This document shows positions 44,531 to 57,969 of a stretch of DNA of 64,000 nt, piece after piece. The stretch is from Culex pipiens pallens (taxonomy: Eukaryota > Arthropoda > Insecta > Diptera > Culicidae), in assembly GCF_016801865.2 (NCBI RefSeq), contig NC_068939.1, positions 184,674,053 to 184,738,052 on the forward strand. Direction: 5' to 3'. The position numbers and the translations under genes were made by a program. The notes under the pieces were generated by a model. It saw only the letters and a list, made by a program, of their open reading frames with translations, did no database searches and was not told the DNA's origin. The first letter of the stretch is position 1. The number at the start of each line of letters is the position of its first letter.

Positions 44531-46059
44531 TTTTTACTATTGTAGTGATTTATTGCACTCGCTCGTTATTTCTTGACTCACGATCAAGATTTCTCGACAG
44601 TAAGATTACGATCTACCATGGACAAATCTCGATCTACCATCAATAAATTGCAATCGAAATGTAACTGTCCAGGAATCTCGATCGTGGATTCAGAAATAAC
44701 AATCTAACTTTGTTATGGAATTTTCGAAAAAAAAAAACTTAAATTGATCAAAAATTTAAAAATATTTAAAATGCGAGTGAAAAATTTTATAAAATTTAAA
44801 AAGTTTCTATGTTTTTTGGAATTCTAAATTTTTTAAAGATATTTCAAACTTTAGAATTTATAGGAATAAAAAAAAATACATATAAGCAAAATAATAAATA
44901 AATAACATATTGAAAAAAATCGGATTTTTTTTTCATTCTTATTTTGTTAAAGATTTTGATTTTTTAACATTTTATAATATTTACATTTTTTTAATTTTCT
45001 TTAAATCCTAAAAATTAAAACAATTTTGAAATCTATAAAAAAAATTCAGGCTTTTTTATGAAAACTCTAGTTTTGATTTTTTTAAATGCTGGATGAAAAA
45101 AATATTATAATCAAAATTATTTAATTATATTAGATTTGAAAAAAAAAAACAATTACACAATCGAAACTTTCTAATTATTCAATTCTACTATCGACAAAAT
45201 ATGATCGAGATATTCATGCTTTTAAAGAAGCACAATATATTTTTTTTAACAGACGAGTGCTAAAAAAATCAAGTTTTGCAACGAGTTGATTACAATTTTT
45301 TTAATCCGAAATACACCCTTGTACCCTCTTCTAATGCCCAAATGTTTTATTCAAAAAAAAAAAAACTAACGAAAGACTTTACTTTTCTTGTTTTATGTTT
45401 TTCTTGTTAAATCTTTCGTATTTTAATTGCATTTATCTTGTTTAGTTTATGTTTGTTTCTGATCGTATTTGGATTATTCTACAACCTTATCATATTTTAA
45501 TATTTTTATCAGGAACTTTAGATTTTTTTTCTTGTTTTTTCACGTTTTTTACAAAACAAAGGTTTAATGTTTGCTTTTGGAAAAAACGCTTTTTTCAGAA
45601 ATCTTTGAAATTTGTGCACGGGTTAGTTATCGTCCTAGAATATAACCATTTTACTAATTTGAAGGTTGCGATGCGCTTTTTGGATTGTGTTTTGGCTCGA
45701 AAACCGGAAATACTTGTGCGATGTCTGTATACCCTTCTAAAAATTTGTGCCTTCCATCATTCGAAAACATGTAGCCTTGGGTCGGAGACGAGAATTCTTT
45801 TTTTGGATTCATAATTTTGGACCGGTAAAAGTAACCAAACTATTTTAAGAGGTATTTTTGAACTATTTTAAAGATAACACATTCAAATTAAAAAAAAAAC
45901 TCAATTTCAAACAAAAAGCCATTCGAAAACTTGCACAATAAACTGTTTGTGCCCAAATTTCGAAGCTATTCCAAAATTAATTCCCAGATATATAGCCATA
46001 TCAGTGTTTTACGTCTCATTTTTACCCATTTTTTTCTTATTCCATTATACAGAATCATA
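44531..46059. other. AT-rich intergenic DNA
   Basis: Low-complexity A/T sequence with short repeat relics ('gacgagtgctaaaaaaatc' near 45250). No gene recognised. Confidence 0.5.
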
Positions 46060-47935
46060 TACAGTCATGCCTCGGTTTTGCACGCCTCGGTTTTGCACTG
46101 CCCCGGTTTTGCACCGTTCAGCTGCCTCGGTTAAGCACGGCCCAGTGCTTAACTGAAGCACAGAGCTTATGGGATTTTGGCTATATGGGAGACATTGGCT
46201 ATAATTCTATGAATAATCATGCAAACATCAAAAAATTATAGTGTTTTGGAATCGGGATGATGTCAGCTATCCATTAAAATTATTATTTTATGGAAGTTTT
46301 CACAAAAATACGTATTTTTCCTGTATTTCGAAAATGCATTTTTTTTCTCTAAAAAATCCAAAAATATATTGTTTTTTGCAATATGGGCATCAAATGATCA
46401 GGTTTTTTTCAAACATTTTGGATGTAATAACAACATTTTTAGAAAAGACTCCAAATTTTCACAAAACTACGTATTTTCGAAAAAAAATACTCAAAATTTC
46501 AATTTTTACAATATGGGTATCAAACGATCGGGATTTTTTCATACATTTCGAATGTAATAACAATATTTTTTGAAAATACTCAAAATTTTCACAAAAGTAC
46601 GTATTTTCGAAATAAATACTAAAAATTTCAATTTTTACAATATGGGTATCAAACGATCGGGATTTTTTCATACATTTCGAATGTAATAACAATATTTTTT
46701 GAAAATACTCAAAATTTTCACAAAACTACGTATTTTCGAAAAAAATACTCAAAATTTCCGTTTTTGCAATGTGGGTATCAAACGATCGGGATTTTTTCAT
46801 TCAATTCGAATGTAACAACAACGTTTTTAGAAAATACTCAAAATTTTCACAAAACTACGTATTTTCGAAAAAAATACTCAAAATTTCCGTTTTTACAATG
46901 TGGGTATCAAACGATCGGGATTTTTTCATACATTTCGAATATAATAACAACATTTTTAGAAAATACTGAAAATTTTCACAAAACAACGTATTTTCGAAAA
47001 AAATACTCAAAATTTCAATTTTTACAATATAAGTATCATACGTAGTTTTGTGAAAATTTTGAGTATTTTCAAAAAAAATATTTTTTACATTCGAAATGTA
47101 CGAAAAAATCCGGACGTTTGATACCCATATTGTAAAAACTGAAATTTTGAGTATTTTTTTCGAAAATACGTAGTTTTGTGAAAATTTTCAGTATTTTCTA
47201 AAAATGTTGTTATTACATTCGAAATGTATGAAAAAATCCCGATCGTTTGGTACCCATATTGTAAAAAATTAAATTTTGAGTATTTTTATTTCAAAAATAC
47301 GTAATTTTGTGAAAATTTTGAGTATTTTCAAAAAACGTTGTTATTACATTCGAAATATATGAAAAAATCCCGATCGTTTGACACCCATATTGTAAAAATT
47401 GAAATTTTGAGTATTTTTTTCGAAAAAACGTAGTTTTGTGAAAATTTTGAGTATTTTCAAAAAATGTTGTTATTACATTCGAAATGTATGAAAAAATCCA
47501 TATTGTTTGATACCCATATTGTATAAATTGAAATTTTGAGTATTTTTTCTAAAAAAACGTAGTTTTGTGAAAATTTGGAGTATTTTCTAAAAATGTTATT
47601 ATTACATCCAAAATGTATGAAAAAAAACCTGATCATTTGATAACCATATTGCAATAACAATATATTTTTGGTTACTTTAGAGAAAAAATATGCATTTTCA
47701 AAATACAGGAAAAATACGTATTTTTGTGAAAACTTTCATGAAATAATAATTTTAATGGATAGCTGACATCATCCCGATTCCAAAACACTATAATTTTTTG
47801 ATGTTTGCATGATTATTCATAGAATTATAGCCAATGTCTCCCATATAGCCAAAATCCCATAAGCTCTGTGCCTCGGTTATGCACGCCTCGGTTTTGCATC
47901 CCCCATATGCGGTGCTAAACCGAGGCACGACTGTA
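46060..47935. mobile_element. 1.87-kb palindromic element with tandem 129-bp monomers in both arms
   Basis: TA then CAGTCATGCCTCGGTTTTGC at 46062; right end GCTAAACCGAGGCACGACTG at 47933 then TA. Sub-terminal 150 bp are near-perfect complements ('gaatcgggatgatgtcagct' against its reverse complement). The left arm holds six monomers (CAATATGGGTATCAAACGAT at 46379, 46509, 46638, 46767, 46896 and 47025; spacing 129-130 bp). The right arm holds about five in the opposite sense. Centre near 47040. No coding capacity. CAGT ends and TA duplication point to a pogo-like origin. Confidence 0.85.
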
Positions 47936-48594
47936 CTGAACATCAAATTTGAAGTCCCGGCTCGTTCTCGCTCGAAAGATCGACAAGTCGTCAAGTCGAA
48001 GCTTAAAACTTGACTGCATTCAAATGATTGCAGTCGGTCACCACACCGCACAAGCAAGAAAGAGAGAGAAAAAAAACAAAGAGAAAGAGCATGTGCCGCC
48101 GTGTTGTGCGACTGCATGCGTGTCAAACTCGGCATTCGTTCGTTTTAACTTCGTGTGCGTTCACTGACGGTCTCTTCGTTATGTTATGTCATTGGACAGG
48201 AAAATAAATAGGTAGTCTAACAACGGGATTTCCAAAAGTATTTTCCAGTGCTGTTATTGTTGGCTATGAAAAATATACCGTTTCGTCATTTGAGAATGAC
48301 AGGAAATGTAAACAATTTCACAACGAAATAGATTTTTTTAACATTCTAAGAATCAACCACAACATAAAAAAAACACTTAGAGCAAAAAAGTTGCTGTTTT
48401 TGATGTTGACAAAGTCAAACACGAGTGATTGGCAACACATTTTTGCATGGGCTTAAAAATTGTTAAAGCTTTTTTTTTATTGAGAACATTATTGTATTAT
48501 ACTAAAACAAAACTTTTAAATGAAATATCAAAAAGGAGTTTTCGGACTATTATAGAAAAGTAACAGGACACCCTTCTTTTGTATATATATACTT

Positions 48595-48600
48595 TTTATT
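48595..48600 (-). terminator. Possible distal polyadenylation signal for Rap1
   Basis: TTTATT on plus (AATAAA on minus) at the end of a long, T-rich, moderately complex region downstream of Rap1. A 4.4-kb 3'UTR would be needed; a closer candidate is TTTATT near 52935. Confidence 0.25.
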
Positions 48601-49125
48601 CATTAGAAAATAGATTGTTTTGCATGGTTACACAGTTATATCTTTTTTCCATCCATTTCTTCTTGATCGGTGTAAGAGAAGAGCGTGTTTGTGTGTGTGT
48701 GTGTGTTTTTTTTCTGTAGAATTGTGTCAATGTGTGTGTGTGTGACTGTGTCTGTTGTATATCTCACTTTTATTTTCTTGTTACAATGTTTTCTTGTTTT
48801 TTGGTTTTCTCCATTAACTTTGAGAAAAGAAAATTCCATAGCGATTCTAGTGTTTTGTTTTTTTTTACGTTCAATGTTTTGCCCTCCAAAGCAAATGCAG
48901 CAATAGGAAGGGGGGAAACAAACAATGGATACAAAAGTGTGTGTGTGTGTGTGTCTGTTTGTTTGTTTGTGTGTGCCGTTAACAAGAGGTCATGAATGAG
49001 TGTTACGATTACTTCTGTTAAACTCTGCTAGTCTGCTAGGTTTACTCTTTTTCAGTTTTACACGTTGCAAAGTTTTGATATTGTTTTTTTCCGGGTTTGT
49101 TTTTGTTTTGTTTACAACTGCGAAG

Positions 49126-49296
49126 GGACCATCCATAAACCACGTGGACACTTTTTTGGGAATCTCGAACCCCCCCCCCCCCCCCCTTCGTGGACAATTG
49201 TCCATACAAAAAAAAACTTTTTTGTATGGAGCGTGGACAATCGCCATACCCCCCCCCCCCCCTAAATTGTCCACGTGGTTTATGGATGGTCCCGAA
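49126..49296. mobile_element. GGGACCATCC MITE copy 2 (GAA duplication)
   Basis: GAA | GGGACCATCCATAAACCACG ... CGTGGTTTATGGATGGTCCC | GAA. Same inner C runs and CCATACAAAAAA palindrome as the copy at 32645-32820. Confidence 0.85.
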
Positions 49297-50408
49297 TGAG
49301 CTTTTGACAGTTTGTTCTATTTGTTTGTTATTCGTTTTATGATTTTAAAATGCTATTTTTTCGTGTGGGAACTTCAACACATTCACGTTTAGATGTTTTT
49401 TCCACAACAACTTTTGCTTTTGTTGGAGTTTGTTGGGTCACTTTGATTACACTCTTAACTTGTTTTACACTAGTGTTTCTAACGTTTTTTTATTAGCGTA
49501 TGTGGTGATGAGTTTTGATCAACTCTTTTTTTCTCTCTGCACTTTGCTTTGCTGGTGTGAATTAGAAGAAGGACTATCTAAAAACTACTACTAAATAGTG
49601 TTGTTCCATGAGACACAATAGGGAAGGCGGCGATGAAAAACAGGGTTTGTTAATGGGTGTGTTTGACTGAGATTATGCTGTTTTTCCAATGTGTTTTTAT
49701 TTGTGTGTGTGTGGAAGATTATGACGACACGACAACGACGATGACGAGCTTATGTTTGATTACGTTTTTTTTTCTTCAATTTTTGGCTAACTTTATACTT
49801 GCTTGCTTTTTTAAAAACTTCGAACAAAGGCAAACCTTCCTTTCTTTTTAATTTTTGTGTGTATGTGACTATTTTTACTTTTAATTATTGATTTTCCTTC
49901 GTTTTTGCGAATGTTAAACTCTTTTTAACTTTGTCTAAAATTGGTTTGCGAAAGAGTTAGGGTGGTATTCCACCGCGAGAAACTTTGTTTGTCTCCCGCA
50001 GTCGAATACCGCCTTCAAGAGCGAGCGTAAAAGTGACACCTTTGGAATGGGAGATTTGTTTTAAAATACCGTCGGGGGGAGAGAAAGCGCGAAGAAGATA
50101 ATTTTAACATTTTATTTTTTTCGATAGAGGAAGAGAGGAGTAAAACAGGAGTTTAGTTGAAAAGAGGAGTTTTTAAGAGTGTGTGTGTGTGAGGTGAGGA
50201 CCTATTTGATTTCATGAGTGAGTAGTTGCACATTTGGCACTCCAAAACTTGTTAGTTTCGTTTTCTCTCTCTCTCACTTTTGGAACAGAGTTGCTAGTTT
50301 TTATGACAGAGCAAAGAGTGCCGTAAATTTTGGCGATCCCGATTCTATTGTAATTTCTATGATTATGAAGGATTCTGGGCCATCTTTTGCTCTGCACTCT
50401 ATGCTCAA

Positions 50409-51878
50409 GAGCAAGGCTGTTAACGATAATATTATCGTCATCGTTAACGATCTGGGATTATTTTTAGCGGCAATTAATCGATGATAATTCATCAATTTTG
50501 AATAATACTTTTTTTTATATTATGGTACAAAATTCTGAAAAAATTGAATTGATTTTCGCGTTATTTTATTTATGCAATTTATTTAAAATACTCAAAATAA
50601 CAAGTTTTTTTTAATTTCTCGAAAAAAAATCCAATCGGATGATCAAATCATATTCTCTTATTGAGAAAATTTATTTGATTCTGTAAAAGAAACTTAACAC
50701 TCGAATTTAACTTATTTGTTAAAATATAAAAATTTGAACTAAATATCGAAACGAAGCAATCTAGAATTTGAAAAAAACACTAAATTGCGAAATTGCACAC
50801 AATTTTCTCAAAATCCCGCATTTTTTAAATATTATTACTTTTATGATTTGCATTTATGGTATTTTCGGAAAAATATTAATATTTTTATAATTTGCAAAAT
50901 TCGTGTAAAACGAAGTCAAATTCTGAATTTCACAACGTTAATGTTGTGGAAGAAAATAAATTTCACAAAATAAGCTATTTTTCAAAAATATATTTCGGCA
51001 TATTTTTCAAGCGTTTTATTTTTTTTAAATTTGGTAAAAGATGCAATTTTTTAATGGAAAACTCTCAAATTTTCATAAAACCGTTTTTTTGTTGTTGAAA
51101 ATCCATAAAAATTACCCATGGAATTTTACAAAATTCGTGATTTGTAAAATACACAAAACGTAAGAAGCAATTTTATTTTTTTTAGCAATTTATTTTTAAT
51201 AAATTGCCAATTTGAGTACCAAAAAACGCAATCTATAAAAAAATTGAGTTTTTTTTATAAAATACGTTTTTCTGGAATAAAAAAAAATAACAATTTTAAA
51301 TATTGATATCAAACGAAGCCATTTTTCATGATTTTTTTTCGAGTGAAATATTTTTTTTTAATTATAATTTCTGAAAACAGTTTTTTTTTTAATTTTCAAT
51401 ATCGGTATCAAACACAGCAAAATATTAATTGTATTTTTGAAACATCTTTAATTTTTATGTCAAATTTTTAAATTTCAACAAAGTAGTTTTTTCCAAAAAA
51501 CTCTTTTTCAACTTTTTTGAAATTGCGAAATGGATTTTCACAGAATTGAGGTTATTTGTGCAAAAATCATTTTTTAACTAAATTTTTCGACAATAATTAA
51601 ATAATGTTAATGATTTGCAATGGAGTATCAACAACGCAACATTTTTATTCGATTTTGACAGGCTTGGATTTGGCAAAAAAAAATTGTATGTAAAAAAATA
51701 CCTTTTCGGATTTTTTAGAGCACTTACGCTTTAAAACTTTTGGAAAACTGTCTTTTAATAAAGTTTGATTTAAACACTAAATTTAAATGGATTATCGTCG
51801 ATGTTCGCCGATTAAAAACATCATGAACGAATAACGATAAAAATATCGACGATAACGTTATCGTTCAACAACGTTGCT
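50409..51878. mobile_element. Foldback element with GTTAACGATAA-type ends
   Basis: Left end GAGCAAGGCTGTTAACGATA, right end TATCGTTCAACAACGTTGCTC, plus pairing TTATCGTC/GACGATAA words further in. The interior is AT-rich with 'tttttcgaa...' words and no ORF. The edges are approximate. Confidence 0.6.
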
Positions 51879-52970
51879 CAACAGCTAAAAATTCACGCGA
51901 CAGTAGAAAAAGGGTTTTTTTTGTGTGTGTAGGTTCTGCATTTTAAAAATAGTACAAAATCTAGTGTCCATCTCTAATCTACTTGGTTTTTAAACTTTTT
52001 CTTTTGTTTCTGGAAAGTTTCTTTCATAATACTGTTGAGTTTCACTCAACCTGACAACGGTGTCTGCGCGCACGCTGCGAGTCTGTGTGTGTTGAACAAC
52101 TATACATTCTTTTGTTTGTTTGTTTGTGTGTGAAAAAGTCTCATTAGTTCCCGAATTTGCTCTAGCACAAAAGCACGCAACAGTGCAGGTGTGTGTTTTC
52201 TACTATTGTTTTCAACTCTCAACACCGACCAAACAACACAACACGATGCCACTGAACAAATCACTGAAAAAAGAGTCCGTCTACAAATTGTGTTGTGTGC
52301 GATTGAGTGAATGTGTTTTCAGAGTGTGCAATGGAAGCCAAATAATCACGATATCGTATATCGAAAAAGAGTAACCACACGACGTGGGCGACGTGGCAGT
52401 TTTGGGCACAACATCACTTACCTTTTTAATTTTTTTGCTTTTTTTAAATTCTTTTGTCGTGTACAAGAGAGAGATAGGTCCAGGTGAAAGAATCACATTC
52501 AACAACGATGGCGATGACGACGTTTACTGTTTTTTTTTTGTTTCTTTTATTTTCTTTGAAATTGTTTCTTTTTGCTGTTTGTGTGCTCGAATGTGTGTGT
52601 GTTATCGTTCCATAATTTGCTTAAAAATTATCAAGTAAGTAGTGCGTCTTACCTTCTTCACCACACACACCTCTTCCACACACCGAAATGATGATGTCCA
52701 CACCGAATTCTGGGTTCTGTCTGTTTTGGGTTCTCTCTCGCGCGATCGAGAGAAGGTGCCAATTGTGGCTGGCCACGCGTTCCTTTTGTTTCAACTTCCT
52801 TGCGGCGCGATCTGCTTCCTCTTGTTTTAATTATTAATATAATGTTTATAACTTTTCTTTAATTCTTATCTTGAACGATTTTTTTTGCCTTATAACCACG
52901 TCTCGAACCGTTTTTTTTTGTTGCTTCCTCTCGCTTTATTATTACTTTGTTATTATTAGCAATAGTTTAC

Positions 52971-55444
52971 TTAGAGCAACACGCACAGCGATTTCTTCTT
53001 TTTGTTGGGCTTTCTCTCTGGCGATTTCTTGTTAATTTGTTGGACTAAGTCGTAGAAAATCTAAAAGTTGAAAAAAATTACAGTATTAAATTTAAGTCTC
53101 TTCTCTTAAATCAAAATAACAAAAAAAAAAAAACTGAAAACCGTCAACACAATACAATACTCACGTCGTTAACGTTAATTTTGGCTTTGGCTGACGTTTC
53201 CATGAAGGCGCAGTTGAACTGGTTCGCGAGACTTTTGCCCAGCTCCTTGCCCACTACTCGCTCGTCCTCCAGATCGCACTTGTTGCCGACCAACACCATC
53301 GGAACGTCGTCAGTGTCCTGCGAAAAAAAGAAAATGTTAGATTTTGAAATGCAAATTTCTAATCATCGTTCGTCACTACGGAGACGGTGAGCCGCAGACT
53401 GGATTTCGCTATTTATGATATTACAAATAAAAAACTTAAAAAAATAAAAATAATAAATTTTAGAAGTATAATAATTTTAAAATTTTATCATAATAAAATT
53501 GACAAAATTCAGAAATAAAAAAATAATATTTTAACTTAAAGAAATTGAGATTCCAAAAATTTTAAAACAAGAAATTTTCTAAAGCATAAAATATTAAAAT
53601 CTTTAAATCGAATAATTTTAATATTCAAAAACTCAAACCATGAAAACTGTAAAAGATTTATTAAATGCATTCCGTACTCGTAATCCAAAACTCCGAATAA
53701 TAAAAAATGAGCAAAACCAAAAATTGATTTTTTTTTTTAATCGGCTTAAATTTTTGGGGGCCTTCTCTATGACCGATAGCTGTCGATACAAAGATGGTAT
53801 GTAAATATTTGAAAATCTGTATCTTTTACAGGAATTTTCTGAACGGTTAGGTGTCTTCGCCAAAGTTGTAGGTATTGATGAAGACTGTACAGAAAAAAAT
53901 TGTACACGTAAAATTTATTTTTTCCGAATTTTAAATTATTTTTGAAAAATGTCAAAATCCATATTTAGTAGTTTATGAATTTATTGATGTTTTTGGAGAC
54001 AAAAAACCGCAACTTTTGCCGCCGAGTTTTGATCTCTAAAAAAAAAAAATTTGGAAAAAAATAAGTTTCAAAGGAAAACTACTGTTAACATTAAATTTTA
54101 TTCAATGATAAATCAAATTTGCAATCGAAATGAAATTAATAGATTTTTGAAAAAAGTGCAAAGTTTTTAAGTTAGACTTTAAATTTAAGTTTAATTTTAA
54201 CTCAAAAATTGCAGTTTTCGTTTTTTTTATAGTTTAATAGTAATGACATGATTGTTCATTACTGATTTTTTTTTTTCAAAACGTTTGCAATAAAATTGCC
54301 TAAATAACATTGAAGATTGGACCTCTGGTTGCAGAAATACAGTGAATAAAAGAAGGAACAAGAAAATTGCAGTTTTTTAAGCCTCAACATTTAATTTTCT
54401 GATCTCTTCGGAAAAATATTTTCAAAATTTCGGAGTAAACTCTAACATTTCAAAAGGGGCGAAATATTGCATATTTGACTTTTTTTAAATCATAGTCTTG
54501 ATTCCAAAATTTTAAGAATTTTTTTATGATCAGAAAATTTCACAAATGTTTTTTTTTTTAATTTTGAAGGCTGCTAAAATTATACGGAATCTTGTATGAC
54601 ACAAAATGGCTTCTTTAATCATAGGGATAAGGCGATAAGGCCTCTTAAAGGATAAACCAAATAAAAATATACAAACAATAAAAATGCACGAAATCAGCCG
54701 ATTTCGTTGAGAATTGCTCAAATGGATTATTTGAGATCTCTACTTCGGATAATAGAATCATTTAAAAAAATGTTATTTTTGTAGTGCAATTTAACTTCAG
54801 CCCTAAATTCGTTGAATTCGACTTGTTGGTAGCCTAATATATTCCAAAATATAATGCTACAATATCCACAAAACACAAAACAGTCAAGTAAACCGAAATG
54901 AAATTCCGGCGCTCAGGACTCCGGATAATCAAATACGTACTGTATTGGAATTTTTGAATACCAGAATTTATAAATTCTTGAAATTTTATTCCTTTTACTG
55001 TCTCAGGTCTAATTGATTGATTTTTTTTAATTTCTAGACATTTTAATTTCAAAAATCTAAATTTGGAATTCATTTTTTTCCAATTCATAAATTTTTTTGA
55101 CTTAAGTGGCCACCCTGTACCGCCTACACCAATCTACAGCCAAAACTCACCTTAACCCTTAAAATCTGCTCTCGGAGGTCCTGCAGGTCGTTGAACGTGG
55201 ATTGTGCCGTGATCGAGTACACCAGCACAAAGCCCTGGCCGTTCTTCATGTAGAGATCTCGCATTGCCGTGAATTGTTCCTAGAAAAAATGCAACTTTTA
55301 GTATAGAAAAGGAGGAAAAGTTAGTTTGATCCTTACCGTTCCGGCGGTGTCCAAAATTTCCAACATACATTGCTGTCCGTCAACTTCGACCTGTTTGCGG
55401 TAACTGTCCTCTATCGTGGGGTCGTATTTTTCCACAAAGATACC
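52971..55444 (-). CDS. Rap1: Ras-family GTPase Rap1 (last four coding exons)
   Basis: Rap1 controls integrin/cadherin adhesion and MAPK signalling at membranes. Minus exons in order: 55337-55444 ([18 protein letters not shown]...DTAGT), 55151-55279 ([20 protein letters not shown]), 53165-53317 ([20 protein letters not shown]) and 52971-53060 ([12 protein letters not shown]...SLCVLL, stop). All joins are phase 0; 158 residues. Rap marks: the effector loop YDPTIEDSY, Thr instead of Gln after DTAG (position 61), NKCD, ETSAK, a polybasic tail and CAAX box CVLL (Leu at the end favours geranylgeranylation). The first exon with the P-loop (MREYKIVVLGSGGVGKS in the family) was not found up to 64000, so the first intron is at least 8.5 kb or the exon lies outside. 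Confidence 0.95.
53318..55150. other. Rap1: Rap1 intron with decayed repeats
   Basis: 1.8-kb intron, AT-rich; carries two degraded pieces of the GAGCAATTCTCT foldback family (about 53723-53900 and 54430-54725) and no other exon. Confidence 0.6.
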
Positions 55445-56533
55445 CTGCGCAACAGAAAAGAGAGTGCAAGGAAATCAATTAGTATAAAAATCAACTGTAA
55501 ATTGGTTACACAGAATCGATCGGCGAAACGAGATTGCAATCGAAATTCTTCCGCTCTCGCGGTGACAATGTAATGATGGCAATTAGTAGCAAAAGTGACA
55601 CGTTTCTCTGCCAACGTGGAAATCACTTGAAGCCACGTGGAAATTGAGAGTTCATAATTATATCCCGAATGAGTGACGAAACTGAATTAAAATTCGCATC
55701 GCGTAGTTTGACGGAAAGAGCGGAGAAAAAAAAGCTGGCACCATACGACACCACCAAAGTCGACGACACGTGCTCAACGATGTCTCTCCACCCCCTCCCT
55801 GCTTCCTCCGCCATAAATGCGATAATGATAGCCGGCAACAGGTTCCGTTCCAACCTCTACCTGTGTTTTGAGGGTGGCCGGGCGCGTCCCGATTCCCAAG
55901 TTCCCAAGTAGGTATATTAAGTCTGGTTTGGTCGTCGTCGTCGTCGTCGCTGATGCTGCTGATGATGATGTCCTTTCTTATTTACATTCACAAAATTGCG
56001 CCACATCGTTTAGGAATGAGAGGACGTACAGAGTGGGGTTTCTTGGGGATTATTTAATAAATTTATTATTTAAAATTTATTGAACAGATCTGAATAAATC
56101 ATTCATCAATTCTACAGAACATTAGTCAGCACCCCGAAATGCTCTGTATTTTATTAAAATTAGAGCGTCCAATTTTCCGAAGATACAAAAATTCCGGGAA
56201 ACAGGTGTTAAAAAAGATAACAAATCTCCCGGGAAACCCTAGGAATTCCCTGGAAATTTCAATTTCATTAGAAATGACCCAGATTTAAAATGGCAGCAAA
56301 ATCGAAGTCGCTTGAAGACGACGTTTTGACGGGTTACAGACTGGATTTCGCCATGTGGGTTTTTCTTCTAAAACTAACTACAGTTAGTCCAGTTAGTTTC
56401 CAACAAATACAGCAAAATCGAAGTGAACAACAACATTAACGGTCAAAATTAGTGCAAAGATCAATCCAGGGCTTGATTACTTGAAAAAAATTATACAACC
56501 TTTTGATTTTGAATTTAATTTACCATAAAAATC

Positions 56534-57787
56534 CATCTGAGCAATTCTCTACCAAAACCGGAAATGGATTTTATTTGTATTTTTTGATTTGGCTCAAACT
56601 TTGTGGGGGCCTTCCCTATGACCAAATAAGCTATTTTGTGTCATTGGTTCATCCATACAAGTCTCCATACAATTTTGGCTGCTGTCCATACAAAAATGGT
56701 ATGTAAATATTCAAACAGCTGTACTTTTGAGTGAATTTTCTGATCAATTTGGTGTCTTCGGCAAAGTTTTAGGTATTGTTGAGAAGCATTTTAAATGGGC
56801 GTAATATTCAATGTTTGGCCCTTTTAAAATGTTAGTCTTGATTTAAAAATTTTCAAAGTATTTTTTTTTCGAAAAGATCGGAAAATTTCACGAATGTTTC
56901 ATGTATTAACATTAATAATCGGACCATTAGTTGCTGAGAATATCGTCATTAGAAAATGGTGGGTTATTTTGGTGAGACTTAGAAAACTTCAATTTTCGTG
57001 TTTCTTTTTCTTAAAGCGGCTCTATCTAAGAAACCCGGGGTCCAATCTTCAATGTCTCTTAGACAATTTTATAGCAAATTTTCTGAACTCTTCAAAAAAA
57101 AATATTTTTAGAAATGGTCACTTATGGTCGCTATTTTTAAAAATTGAAAAACTGCAAATATTTCGCTAAAATCAAACTTTCGGTGGCTATATCTTGAAAA
57201 CGGAGCCCTTTATCAAAAAATCTGTGAAGTACTTTTCGATTGCAAATTCAATTTTGCATTAAAAAATAATGTCAAACTTGTTTTTGCATGAAACTTCGAT
57301 TTTTTTCAAAAATCACTGTTTTTTTCAAAAATTCATAACTCAGCGGCAGATTTTTTGACCATGTTTCTCTATGGCTCAAAAGTTGAGGATTTTTGTCCCC
57401 TAAAACATATCAAAAAATCTCGAAAATCAAAAAATACATATTTTGGGAAATTGAGTTTTAGTGAAAAAAAAGTTGATTAAAAAATCTGCAATTTTTTTTC
57501 CGTGTACCTATTTTTTCTCAAAAGTCCTCAACAATATCTACAACTTTGCCGAAGACACCAAATTGATCAGAAAATTCATTCAAAAGTTACAGCTGTTTGA
57601 ATATTTACATCCCCTTTTTTGTATGGACAGCAGCCAAAATTGTATGGAGACTTGTATGGGTGAACCAATGACGCAAAATAGCTTATTTGGTCATAGGGAA
57701 GGCCCCCACAAAGTTTAAGTCAAATAAAAAAATACAAAAAAAATAAAATGGTCGAAATCGGCCGATTTCGTAGAGAGTTGCTCATCT
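56534..57787. mobile_element. 1.25-kb foldback element, GAGCAATTCTCT family
   Basis: Arms of about 250 bp pair: 'gagcaattctctaccaaaac...ggggccttccctatgacc' and 'ggtcatagggaaggccccca...tagagagttgctc', with 'gaattttctgatcaatttgg'/'ccaaattgatcagaaaattc' further in. No ORF. Fragments recur in Dph6 intron 2 and the Rap1 intron. Confidence 0.75.
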
Positions 57788-57860
57788 GTTTTATACTCAA
57801 AACACGTTTTTCTAGTGAAGTTTCAACCAAAGTGTTTTGAAAAATATCTTTGTTTGGGTG

Positions 57861-57969
57861 TACCGTCATTCGGGGGGACATTGGGGGGTGAGATTGGGTC
57901 GTACAAAAATGCTGAAATTTTTATGATCCAATTTAACCCCAAGACCCAATGTCACTCCTGATGACGGTA
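57861..57969. mobile_element. TACCGTCAT MITE copy 2
   Basis: TACCGTCATTCGGGGGGACA ... GTCACTCCTGATGACGGTA; same middle ('gagattgggtcgtacaaaaatg') as the copy at 503-617, with more mismatches between arms, so older. Confidence 0.7.

Larger units (their letters stand above)
48600..52970 (-). other. Region 3' of Rap1: putative long 3'UTR with insertions
   Basis: On the minus strand this is A-rich with CA runs, resembling insect long 3'UTRs at 48600-50400 and 51900-52970. It is interrupted by a GGGACCATCC MITE (49126-49296) and a roughly 1.47-kb foldback (50409-51878). Open frames here are repeats of simple sequence. Transcription is an inference. Confidence 0.4.

Noticed and set aside
46241..47660. 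Frames of 62-110 aa with repeated MGIKRSGFF-like peptides
   Set aside because: They are the 129-bp monomers of the palindromic element read in frame (129 is divisible by 3).
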